Assembly: GCA_016222805.1 (NCBI GenBank)
Contig: JACRQG010000030.1
Location: forward strand, 5,101-69,100
Source: Verrucomicrobiota bacterium
GTDB taxonomy: Bacteria > Verrucomicrobiota > Verrucomicrobiia > Opitutales > Opitutaceae
Length of the DNA: 64,000 nt
Direction of reading: 5' to 3'
Part shown: positions 9,925 through 17,956 of the stretch, piece after piece
How the letters are laid out: every line of letters begins with the position of its first letter
How positions within the stretch are numbered: position 1 is the stretch's first letter
Position numbers and translations under genes: made by a program
The notes under the pieces: generated by a model
What the model saw: only the letters and a program-made list of their open reading frames with translations
The model's database searches: none
What the model was told of the DNA's origin: nothing

Positions 9925-10273
9925 ATATAAGATAAGAAGAGTTAATCAATCGAACTTTCATCAAGTTCTTGCATGGGCGATGCCAACCTTCCAAAGAGAT
10001 TCACATTAAGTCATAAAAAGATGTATAATAGCTAGAAAGGAGAGTGAAATAGATCGGGTGTTTGGAGGCTGAAGACCGAACTGTAAAGAAAGACGACGGT
10101 AATGGGTGTCGCCTCGGCCTGCGTTAACTCAAAGATATCTTATACTAGGACGAAAGGGAGACATGACCATCCCGCCGCGTTTTCCCTGATTCCGGCATCG
10201 ACGAAAACTCGGCAAACACGAGGCTCGCCATTGGCGGGATACGCAGGGAAGAGAATCACGAGGAATCGCGAGA
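9925..10273. other. AT-rich gap between divergent genes
   Basis: These 349 bases hold no convincing gene and are much richer in A+T than the rest of the window. They should carry the promoters of the VPDSG-type gene (minus) and mpl (plus). The best plus-strand promoter candidate is at 10000-10029. A second -10-like hexamer TATACT is at 10141-10146 without a good -35. No RNA gene was recognised. Confidence 0.6.
10000..10029 (+). promoter_or_regulatory. Candidate sigma-70 promoter
   Basis: TTCACA (10000-10005) and a consensus TATAAT (10024-10029) are separated by 18 bases. It points toward mpl, about 240 bases upstream of its start. That leaves a long leader or an unseen short transcript. Confidence 0.45.
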
Positions 10274-11731
10274 ATGAAAATTTACTTCATGGGCATCGGG
10301 GGAACGGCGATGGGCAACGCGGCGGTCCTCGCCCGCGCGGCCGGGCACGAGGTCTCCGGGGCCGATGTCGGGGTCTACCCGCCGATGAGCACCATGCTGG
10401 CGGAAGCCGGGATTCCGATTGTGGAGGGGTACGACCCGACCCGCCTGGAGCGAATGGCTCCAGACCTCGTCGTCGTGGGCAACGCGATGTCGCGTGGAAA
10501 TCCCGAGGTGGAGTGGCTGCTTGATACGCGGGCCCTCCCGTTCACCTCGTTGCCAGCCCTCCTGCACGACTTGATCCTGAAGGGCCGGCGCAACCTTGTG
10601 ATCTGCGGCACGCACGGTAAGACGACGACCACGGCGCTGACCGCGTACCTGTTGCGCCAGGCCGGGTGCGATCCGGGGTTTCTGATCGGCGGCGTGCCGC
10701 AGGACCCGCCGGTGGGCGCCCATCTCGGTCGGGCCGAGGATCCGTTTGTGATCGAGGGGGACGAATACGACAGCGCGTTCTTCGACAAGCGGAGCAAGTT
10801 CATCCATTACGCGCCGCACTTCGCGATCCTGAACAACCTCGAGTTCGACCACGTCGACATCTTCCGTGATCTGGCGGACGTGCAGCGGACCTTCACCCAC
10901 CTGGTTCGCATCGTGCCGCGGAATGGCGGCGTGATCCTGAACGGCGATGACCCCAACCTGCGCGCGTTGGGTCCGATGGCGTGGACGCGCGTCATCCGGG
11001 TCGGCGTGGCGGAGGCCAACGACGTCCGGATCGCCGACTTCACGGAGCACGAGCAGGGGTCGCGCTTCACGCTCCTGTGGCGCGGCGCGCCGTGGGCGAC
11101 CGTCGAGTGGACCCTCGGCGGGTTGTTCAACGCCCGCAACGCCGCGATGGCGGCGACAGCGGCAGGCCTCTCCCTCGACCGGGAGAAGCCGACGGGGCTG
11201 GCCCTCGGGGCCCTGGCGGGCTTTCGGGGTGTGCGGCGGCGCCAGGAGGCGCGTTGTCGGACCGACGCGGTGCTGGTGCTGGAGGACTTCGGCCACCATC
11301 CCACGGCGCTCGCCGAAACGCTGCAGGCGTTGCGCGCCCGGCACGGAGGCGCGCTGCTGACCGCGGTGTTCGAGGCCCGCAGCAATACGGCGCGCACCAA
11401 GACGATGCAGGCAGGTTTCACCCGCGCGCTCGCCCAGGCGGACGAGGTTTACCTGGGGCCGGTCTCGCGCGCCGATCGCATTCCCGCCGCGGAGCGGTTC
11501 GATCCGGAAGGTGTGGCCCAGAATCTCGAGGCCCAGGGCATCGAGGCCCATTTCGCCGCCAACAACGCCGCGTTGCTGGAACGGCTCGTGGCGAATACCC
11601 TGGCCGCGCCCGCGTCGGGGACGGGGCGCCGCCGCGTGGTGGTCTTCTTTTCGAACGGAAGTTTCGATGGCATCATCGACGGCTACGTCGCCGCCGTGCG
11701 ACAGCGACACGCAGATGCCGGCACCCGTTGA
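10274..11731 (+). CDS. mpl: UDP-N-acetylmuramate:L-alanyl-gamma-D-glutamyl-meso-diaminopimelate ligase
   Basis: This 485-residue Mur ligase re-attaches the recycled tripeptide L-Ala-gamma-D-Glu-meso-DAP to UDP-MurNAc, saving cell-wall peptide for new murein. The start MKIYFMGIGGTAMGNAAVLA is the Mpl/MurC Rossmann motif. The ATP loop is GTHGKTTTTAL (about residues 112-122), followed by VIEGDEYDSAFFDKRSKF and NNLEFDHVDIF, which separate Mpl from MurC. The C-terminal domain contains LEDFGHHPTA. The length is normal for the family. It is convergent with the histidine kinase gene, with only 23 bases between them. Confidence 0.95.
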   Translation: MKIYFMGIGGTAMGNAAVLARAAGHEVSGADVGVYPPMSTMLAEAGIPIVEGYDPTRLERMAPDLVVVGNAMSRGNPEVEWLLDTRALPFTSLPALLHDLILKGRRNLVICGTHGKTTTTALTAYLLRQAGCDPGFLIGGVPQDPPVGAHLGRAEDPFVIEGDEYDSAFFDKRSKFIHYAPHFAILNNLEFDHVDIFRDLADVQRTFTHLVRIVPRNGGVILNGDDPNLRALGPMAWTRVIRVGVAEANDVRIADFTEHEQGSRFTLLWRGAPWATVEWTLGGLFNARNAAMAATAAGLSLDREKPTGLALGALAGFRGVRRRQEARCRTDAVLVLEDFGHHPTALAETLQALRARHGGALLTAVFEARSNTARTKTMQAGFTRALAQADEVYLGPVSRADRIPAAERFDPEGVAQNLEAQGIEAHFAANNAALLERLVANTLAAPASGTGRRRVVVFFSNGSFDGIIDGYVAAVRQRHADAGTR

Positions 11732-11754
11732 CGGCGGAGCGGCGGCGAACGCCT

Positions 11755-13293
11755 TCAGCCCGCCGCGACGGGAGCTTCGAGCATCGAATGGAGGAAGCGG
11801 CGGAACTTCGGCAGGTCGATCGGCTTCGTGAGGTGCTCGTCCATGCCGGCGGCGAGACATTTCTCCCGCGTTCCCTTCGCGAGCGAGGCGGTCAGGGCGA
11901 TGATGGGAGTGCGGCGTCCCGGCGGTTCCGCGGCGCGGATCCGGGCGGTGGCGAGGTAACCGTCCACCTCGGGCATCTGGAGATCCATCAGGATGGCGTC
12001 GTAGTGGCGCGCACCGGCCAACTGGACGGCCTCTTCCCCGCCGCGGGCCAGTTCCGGTTCGAAGCCATGGCGCCGGAGGAATACCTCCAGGAGGAAACGG
12101 TTGGTTTCGAGGTCGTCGACGACGAGGACGCGCGGAGGCCGGGCAAATGAGGGTTCCGGGGCGAGGCAGGCCGGGGCCGCGGCGAGTTCGAGCGGCGCCA
12201 GCGGAAGGGAAAAGCGAAACTCGGAACCCTGCCCGCGCACACTGGTGAAGGTGATTTCGCCGTCCATCAACTTCACGAGACGCTGGCAGATCGCGAGCCC
12301 AAGGCCGGCGCCGCCGTAGCTGCGATTGGAGGACGAGTCCGCCTGGCTGAAGAGCTGGAAGATCTTGCCCTGTTTCTCCGGGGGGATGCCGATCCCCGTG
12401 TCGCGCACGCGCGCGGTGAGACGGCCGTGGGGGTCGCGATTCCGGGGGGCGGTCCAGGTTAGAAAGAGCGTGACCGAGCCGGCGGGCGTGAACTTCAGCG
12501 CGTTGTCGATGAGATTGACCAGCAGCTGGCGGAAGCGGGCGGGATCGCCGGTGACGAGGAGAGGATCGGCCAGCTGCGCTTCGAAACGAAGTTCCAGCCG
12601 GGCCTCGGTCGCCCGGGCGGAGAAGAGCTTCAACACCTCGTGGGCGATGTCCGCGGGGGAAAAGGGCACACGTTCGAGTGCCAGTTGGCCGCTTTCAATC
12701 CGCGTCAGGTCCAGGATGTCGTTGATCAGTCCGGCCAGGCGATCCCCTTCACTGGAAATGGTGGTGAGGTACCCGCGTTGCACGCTGTCGAGGCGGGTGT
12801 CGGCCAGCAGGCGGGCGAAACCCATCACGGCGTTCAGCGGCGTGCGAATCTCGTGGCTGACCACCGCAAGGAAGTCCGACTTGGCGCGGCTGGCTTCATC
12901 CGACGCGAGTTTGGCGGCCTGCAGTTCCTGTTCGAGCAAACCCTGGCGGCGCAGCTGCGCGCGCAGGAGAGCGAGACGCGTGGAGGTCCAGGCCGTGAGC
13001 CCTGCGGCAAAGGCCGCGGATCCCAGCACCACCAGCCGGCACAACAGATGCGCTTCGGTCCCGAGGGAGGCCGCCGACGTGAGCATGCGCGTGGCGGCCT
13101 CGGCGGCGAACCCGCCCACCAGCAGCAGCAGGAACGCGATCGCGAAACCGGCGGTCGGCTGGTCCACCCCGGCCGCCTGCCGGCGCAGCCAGCGGCGGCA
13201 ACCCAGGGCGCCGACCGCCGCTACGACGAACAGCGCGAGCACGTCGAGACGCCAGGCGACAAGGAAGCGCAGAAGGTCGGAGGCGGAGTGCAT
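11755..13293 (-). CDS. Membrane hybrid histidine kinase with receiver domain
   Basis: This 512-residue protein has about three hydrophobic helices in the first 105 residues and no extracellular sensor domain of note. Then come a HisKA domain with the phospho-acceptor in VVSHEIRTPLNAVMGFAR (His near residue 145), an HATPase domain with DNALKFTPAGS, DTGIGIPPEKQGKIFQLF and GGAGLGLAICQRLV, and a C-terminal receiver with VLVVDDLETNRFLLE and phospho-acceptor ILMDLQMPEVDG (about residue 435). ATG 13293 is preferred over TTG 13305. The signal and output partner are unknown, since no response regulator gene is adjacent. Confidence 0.92.
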   Translation of the reverse strand: MHSASDLLRFLVAWRLDVLALFVVAAVGALGCRRWLRRQAAGVDQPTAGFAIAFLLLLVGGFAAEAATRMLTSAASLGTEAHLLCRLVVLGSAAFAAGLTAWTSTRLALLRAQLRRQGLLEQELQAAKLASDEASRAKSDFLAVVSHEIRTPLNAVMGFARLLADTRLDSVQRGYLTTISSEGDRLAGLINDILDLTRIESGQLALERVPFSPADIAHEVLKLFSARATEARLELRFEAQLADPLLVTGDPARFRQLLVNLIDNALKFTPAGSVTLFLTWTAPRNRDPHGRLTARVRDTGIGIPPEKQGKIFQLFSQADSSSNRSYGGAGLGLAICQRLVKLMDGEITFTSVRGQGSEFRFSLPLAPLELAAAPACLAPEPSFARPPRVLVVDDLETNRFLLEVFLRRHGFEPELARGGEEAVQLAGARHYDAILMDLQMPEVDGYLATARIRAAEPPGRRTPIIALTASLAKGTREKCLAAGMDEHLTKPIDLPKFRRFLHSMLEAPVAAG

Positions 13294-13472
13294 CGGGGAG
13301 GACAACGGCCGACGACGCTGCCCGGGCCCCGCGGGAAGGACAAACGGAGGACTTACGTAACTTTTACAGCGCGCAAACCCGTAGGGCGGGGGGATTTCTA
13401 CGCAGCGCCCGCCCGCGCTCGAGGCGGCTCGTTTCGACCCGACGCGCCGGGCGCCGACGTGCCGAAGGAGAT

Positions 13473-14888
13473 CTACTGCGCCGGTCGCGGCGTCTTGCGG
13501 GTGACCGGGGCCTGCCCGGCCGGCAGCGCCAGGAGGTCGTAGTCCTCGTGACCCGTGATTTTCACCGCGGCGAACTCCCCGACGGGCACCGTGATCGGGA
13601 CGTAAACCCGGCCGTCGATGTCTGGGGCGTCGGCCTCGCCGCGGGCGACCCCGGGTTCCTCGACCAGGACCTTCAGTGTGCGGCCGACCTGGGCGCGGCT
13701 GACCTCGGCGGCGATCTCGCGCTGCAATCGCATGACGCGGTGCCAGCGGGCCTCCTTGACCTTGGCCGGAATCTGGCCGTCGAGCCGCGCGGCGCGGGTG
13801 CCTTGTTCCTGAGAGTAGCGGAAGACGCCCAGGCGCTCAAAGCGCGTGGCGCGGATGAACTCGCACAGTTCATCCACGTCCGCATCGGTCTCACCGGGGA
13901 AGCCGACGATAAACGTGGTCCGCACGGCGATGCCAGGCAGGCCCGCGCGGATCCGGCCGATCAGGTCGCGGATATAGGCGCCGCTGGTTTCGCGCTGCAT
14001 CTCCCCCAGCATGTGGTCGCTGATGTGCTGGAGCGGCATGTCGATGTAGCGCGCGACCTTTGGACACTCCGCCATCGTGCGGATCAGCTCGTCACTCCAG
14101 TGGGCCGGATGCGTGTAGAGGAGCCGGATCCAGAAATCGCCCTCGATGGCGTTGAGCTCCCGGAGTAGGGTGGTAAGCGCGGTGCCGCGGGAGGAATCGA
14201 CCGGGGTCCGCGGGCTCGGCCGCTGCTCCCAGGTGTCCATGCCGAAGAAGGTGGTATCCTGGGAAATGAGGTTCAGCTCGCGGACCCCTTCCCGCACGAG
14301 TTGTCGCGCCTCGGCGACGACGCTCTCCACCGTGCGGCTCCGGTGCCGCCCACGAATCTGCGGAATGATGCAGAACGTGCACGGGTGGTTGCAGCCCTCG
14401 GCGATCTTCACGTAGGCGAAGTGTCGCGGCGTCAGGCGGAACCTCGGGGTGTCGTAATCCGGAATGAAAGTGGAGCGTCCGGCGACGAACGAGGCGGGCC
14501 CCTCGGCGGTGCCGCGGTCGCGGGCATAGATCTCCTCGATGATCGGCGCGACCTTCGTCACCTGGTCGAGCCCGATGAAGGCGTCGACCTCGTCGTGAAA
14601 CTCCGTCTGCAGATCCCGGGAGAAGCGCTGCGCCATGCAGCCGGCGACGATCAGCTTCTGGTGCGACCGGCGCTTCTTCATGCCGCGCTGCTGATGCACC
14701 TCCAGGATGTGGTCGATGGACTCCTCCTTCGAGGAGTCGATGAAGGAGCAGGTGTTGACGATGACCACGTCGGCCTGATCCGCCTCGGGCACCACCGCCA
14801 TGCCGGCCTGGTGCAGGTGGCCGACCATGATCTCGGAGTCCACGAGGTTTTTCGCGCACCCGAGCGAGATGAGACTGACCTTGATCAT
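13473..14888 (-). CDS. rimO: Ribosomal protein S12 methylthiotransferase RimO
   Basis: This 471-residue radical-SAM enzyme adds a methylthio group to the conserved aspartate of ribosomal protein S12. The N-terminal domain starts MIKVSLISLGCAKNLVDSEI with the first cluster-binding cysteine. The radical-SAM motif is EGCNHPCTFCIIP, followed by QIRGRHRSRTVE. A C-terminal TRAM domain (about residues 400-460) includes DGRVYVPITVPVGEFAAVKI. The ATG at 14886-14888 fits the family start; an upstream in-frame ATG at 14900 would add only four residues and sits in a terminator's U tract. It follows a 32-residue basic gene on the same strand, whose terminator lies just before this start. Confidence 0.95.
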   Translation of the reverse strand: MIKVSLISLGCAKNLVDSEIMVGHLHQAGMAVVPEADQADVVIVNTCSFIDSSKEESIDHILEVHQQRGMKKRRSHQKLIVAGCMAQRFSRDLQTEFHDEVDAFIGLDQVTKVAPIIEEIYARDRGTAEGPASFVAGRSTFIPDYDTPRFRLTPRHFAYVKIAEGCNHPCTFCIIPQIRGRHRSRTVESVVAEARQLVREGVRELNLISQDTTFFGMDTWEQRPSPRTPVDSSRGTALTTLLRELNAIEGDFWIRLLYTHPAHWSDELIRTMAECPKVARYIDMPLQHISDHMLGEMQRETSGAYIRDLIGRIRAGLPGIAVRTTFIVGFPGETDADVDELCEFIRATRFERLGVFRYSQEQGTRAARLDGQIPAKVKEARWHRVMRLQREIAAEVSRAQVGRTLKVLVEEPGVARGEADAPDIDGRVYVPITVPVGEFAAVKITGHEDYDLLALPAGQAPVTRKTPRPAQ

Positions 14889-14891
14889 CCG

Positions 14892-14923
14892 CAGAAACAA
14901 AAGCGGCGGTCGGAGACCGCCGC
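14892..14923 (-). terminator. Intrinsic terminator between the small basic gene and rimO
   Basis: The 9-bp stem GCGGCGGTC (14903-14911) and GACCGCCGC (14915-14923) has a 3-base loop. On the minus strand it is followed by the U-rich run CUUUUGUUUCU. It ends the 32-codon gene and lies directly against the start of rimO, so rimO transcription depends on read-through or on another promoter. Confidence 0.7.
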
Positions 14924-14948
14924 CTCAGAGGGAAACGTGTCGGGCGCC

Positions 14949-15047
14949 TTACTTCTTCTTGGCCGCGGTGTTGGCGCGGGCCTTCTTGCGCTTCAGATAA
15001 GCTGCGCGACGACGGCGTTTGATGACCTTGTTCAATTGTTGGCTCAT
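14949..15047 (-). CDS. Very basic 32-residue protein, possible ribosome-associated
   Basis: A complete short frame starts MSQQLNKVIKRRRRAAYLK and ends in three lysines. Fourteen of 32 residues are Lys or Arg and none is acidic. That composition, together with a strong terminator right after the stop and rimO (a ribosomal-protein modifier) directly downstream, argues for a real gene. It may encode a small ribosomal or rRNA-binding protein similar in style to bacterial Thx or AURKAIP1/COX24-like peptides. I do not recognise the family with certainty. No clear Shine-Dalgarno sequence precedes the ATG. Confidence 0.75.
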   Translation of the reverse strand: MSQQLNKVIKRRRRAAYLKRKKARANTAAKKK

Positions 15048-15140
15048 GGCGGATGGGAAGGAAGGGGCGATGTTTCAGACGCCTCCCGGTGAGTCAAGCA
15101 CCCCGGCGGAGCAACCTCGGGTGGTGCCGGCCGGGGCGGC

Positions 15141-16373
15141 TCAGTCGGTACGCAGGGCTTCGACGGGGCTGAGGCGCGAGGCCCGGATGGCGGGATACAG
15201 GCCGGCCAGCACTCCGACGATGCCGCTGAAGAAGACGCCGATGAAGAGGGCGGCGGGGGAGAGCTCCGGGCGATTGGAGGCCACGACCACCTTCTGCAGC
15301 CCCGCGATCAACCCGACACTCGCCACCATGCCGACGATGCCTCCCGCGACCGCGATGGTGAGGGATTCGGCGAGGATCTGCACGAGGATGTCGGTGCGCT
15401 TCGCCCCCAGGGCCCGGCGCACCCCGATCTCGCGCACCCGCTCGCTGATGGACGCCAGCATCACGTTCATGATGCCGATGCCTCCGACGATCAGGCCGAT
15501 GGCCGCCACGCCGCCGAGGGAGTAGACGTAGCTCTTGCGGGTGTCCTCAAAGCGCTGGAGCAGGTCCTCCCGCGTCTCGAGCCGGGTGTCCATGATGCCG
15601 CGATGCGTGTGGGTCAGGACGTTGGAGATCTGTTCCAGCGCGTGCGGCATGTCCGCGATGTCCGCGAGCTGGACGTTGATGACGTCGACGTTTTCGTCGA
15701 TGCGGTAGAGGGTCTGGGCGGTGGTGAGGGGGATGAAGACCGCGGAGTTCTTGGAGTTGAACCGGCCGCCGCCCATCGAGAACTGGTACTCACGGAGCAC
15801 CCCCACCACGGTGAAGGGCTGTCCGTTGATGGTGATCACTTGGCCAACCGGGTCCAGGCCGCGGGGAATCAGGGCTTCGGCCACCGCCGCGCCGAGCACG
15901 ACCGTCTGCAACTGCAACTCCAGGTCGAGTTCGCCGAGGAGCCGGCCGTACGCGACGTCGAAGCGGTCCATGATGAACGTAGCTGGGAGGACACCGCGGA
16001 CGTTCTGGCTGCTCGCGCGTCCCTGGAAGTACAGTCGGGCGCCACCGGGGATGTAGATCTCGGCGGTGGCCCGTCGGGCGAGGGGGACGGCGGCCAGGAT
16101 GGCGTCGACGTCATTGACGGTGCGCCCCGGGGAAAGCATGGCCTTGTCCCGCTGGGATTCCGGCGCACGGCGCGGCTGGACGGTGATGCGTTCGATGCCG
16201 CCGGTCTCGTAAATCATCGCCTCCCAGCCGCGGAGCAGGCCCTTGACCACGCCGAGCATGCCGACGAGGGCGGCCGCCCCCAGGACGATGCCGAAAAGCG
16301 TCAGGAACGACCGCAGCTTGTGCGCGAGCACCTCGCGCCAGCCGCTGACCACACCCATGAGCAACAGACGCAT
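15141..16373 (-). CDS. MacB-type ABC transporter permease
   Basis: This 410-residue membrane protein has the MacB/FtsX permease layout. An N-terminal helix (about residues 20-45, in LRSFLTLFGIVLGAAALVGM) is followed by a large periplasmic domain (about 50-270) and three more helices near 280-390. The end YPAIRASRLSPVEALRTD is the typical permease C-terminus. Family members move antibiotics, lipoproteins or peptides by mechanotransmission driven by a separate or fused ATPase. There is no ATPase domain in this protein and none next to it. It lies 15 bases after an HlyD-type adaptor gene on the same strand and is surely co-transcribed with it. Confidence 0.9.
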   Translation of the reverse strand: MRLLLMGVVSGWREVLAHKLRSFLTLFGIVLGAAALVGMLGVVKGLLRGWEAMIYETGGIERITVQPRRAPESQRDKAMLSPGRTVNDVDAILAAVPLARRATAEIYIPGGARLYFQGRASSQNVRGVLPATFIMDRFDVAYGRLLGELDLELQLQTVVLGAAVAEALIPRGLDPVGQVITINGQPFTVVGVLREYQFSMGGGRFNSKNSAVFIPLTTAQTLYRIDENVDVINVQLADIADMPHALEQISNVLTHTHRGIMDTRLETREDLLQRFEDTRKSYVYSLGGVAAIGLIVGGIGIMNVMLASISERVREIGVRRALGAKRTDILVQILAESLTIAVAGGIVGMVASVGLIAGLQKVVVASNRPELSPAALFIGVFFSGIVGVLAGLYPAIRASRLSPVEALRTD

Positions 16374-16388
16374 CGCGGGGAGGGTGGT

Positions 16389-17741
16389 TCAGGGGCCGCG
16401 GGAAGATTTGCCGGAGGAGCTGCGGTCCCCGCGCCGCGGAGGAGGTGGGGCATCGGACGGTGCGGCACCCGTCTTGGCGCCGGGTCCGCCGTCCTTCTTG
16501 CTGCTCTTGGTGACGACGGGCGGCGGCGTGGGCACCGGGAGCTCACCCTCGAACTCGACCGGGCGGGTGCGGGCGACCTCGTCGCCCACCTGGAGCCCGG
16601 TCAGAATCTCGACGTAGCGGGTGTCCGCGATGCCGATCTCGACCGGTCGGACCTCAAAGCCGGTCGGCTTCTTGAAAAAGACATAGCGGACGGCCTCGGG
16701 AGTGGAAAAGACCGCCGAGAGCGCCACCGCGGTGGCGTTTTCCACGCGCGCGAGCGTGAACATGACCGTGGCCGACATGCCCGGGCGCAGGCGCTCGTCG
16801 GGATCGTCGAGCACGACATCGACCGGGAAGACGCGCGTGCGATCGACGCCGCTTTCCAGCGCGCTGGTGGCGATGCGCTTCACCCTGCCGGTCATCAGGA
16901 CGCTCCGCATGGCGTCGACCCGGACTCGGGCCACGTCACCGACCTTCAGGCGGGCGACGTCGATTTCGTTGATGTTGGTGCGAATCATCAACTGGGCGAG
17001 ATCCGCAACTTCGCCGAGGAGGGTGCCGCCGTTTTGCGCGGCTGCGCCGGTGATGACCTGCCCTTCCGTGAGGTCACGGAGGAGGAGCGTGCCGTCGTGG
17101 GGGGCGCGGATGATGGTCTTGGTCAACTTGTCGCGCAGGTTGGCGGCCCGGGCTTCGGCGATGGAGTGGTCGTTTTCGCTCAGGGAAAGAGTGATGCGCG
17201 AGTCCTCCATGTCCTTGGAGGTAACCACTCCGCGCTTCTGCAGTTCGAGGAGACGCTCGTGGTCGCGGCGGGCGCGCTGGGTCTTGAGCTTGGCGGCCTC
17301 GATGGTGCGCTCCATCTCCTGGAGCTGGGTAAGGATGTCCTGCTGGTCGAGCCGGAGGATTTCATTGTCGCGCTTGAGGCGCTGGCCATCGGCCGCGATG
17401 ATTTTGATGATCCGCCCGTTGATCTCGGACTTGAGGTCCGTGGAAAAGACCGCGCGAAGCCGGCCGACAGCGATGATCTCCTCGGCAATCGTGGCGGTGC
17501 GCACCTTGGTGATGGGCACGGATTCCTCGCGCTTGTTTCCAAACAGGGTGGGGCTGAGCTGTTTCCAGATGGCGCGTGCCCCCCACCCGGCTCCGGCGAG
17601 CACAACGAGGGCAATGACGATGCGCGGGATGGATTTGGACCAGCGGGAGGACTTCACAACGAGAGGTTTCGGGGTTGAAGACGTAACTGGGGACTCTTGG
17701 GAAACACGCGGTCTAGCAGAGGCGCGAGAAGAAAAGGCCAC
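16389..17741 (-). CDS. HlyD/MacA-type periplasmic adaptor
   Basis: This protein of about 450 residues has an N-terminal membrane helix (IPRIVIALVVLAGAGWGARA, about residues 38-57), a biotinyl-lipoyl hairpin region starting near EEIIAVGRLRAVFSTDLKSE, and a long alpha-helical coiled coil (about 120-200) rich in Glu, Lys and Arg. Beta-barrel segments follow, and a disordered Pro/Ser/Lys-rich tail. It resembles MacA-like adaptors that join an inner-membrane permease to an outer-membrane channel. The start at 17741 is GTG; another GTG at 17657 is possible and would remove a Ser/Pro-rich leader. The partner permease follows 15 bases downstream. No TolC-like channel gene is in the window. Confidence 0.85.
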   Translation of the reverse strand: MAFSSRASARPRVSQESPVTSSTPKPLVVKSSRWSKSIPRIVIALVVLAGAGWGARAIWKQLSPTLFGNKREESVPITKVRTATIAEEIIAVGRLRAVFSTDLKSEINGRIIKIIAADGQRLKRDNEILRLDQQDILTQLQEMERTIEAAKLKTQRARRDHERLLELQKRGVVTSKDMEDSRITLSLSENDHSIAEARAANLRDKLTKTIIRAPHDGTLLLRDLTEGQVITGAAAQNGGTLLGEVADLAQLMIRTNINEIDVARLKVGDVARVRVDAMRSVLMTGRVKRIATSALESGVDRTRVFPVDVVLDDPDERLRPGMSATVMFTLARVENATAVALSAVFSTPEAVRYVFFKKPTGFEVRPVEIGIADTRYVEILTGLQVGDEVARTRPVEFEGELPVPTPPPVVTKSSKKDGGPGAKTGAAPSDAPPPPRRGDRSSSGKSSRGP

Positions 17742-17956
17742 TATTAGACCCGCGCCGGAAGGGGCGAAAAAGATGTTGTTGACGGTTGGTTCACCGGCGA
17801 ATCCCCCGGTCGTCGCGCGCGTCCGGTGGTCCGAGGTGATCTCCGGGCGCGGCCGGCGTGAACGCCGCGCAAAGGGTGGGCGTCGACCGGGCGCGAGCGC
17901 GGGGGATCACGAGCGGTGGCGGCACCGCAGGTCGCGCGAACTGCGACCGGCGCGGC

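Noticed and set aside
10102-10524. 140-codon plus-strand frame overlapping mpl start
   Set aside because: It runs into mpl out of frame and loses any protein-like pattern; no ribosome-binding site.
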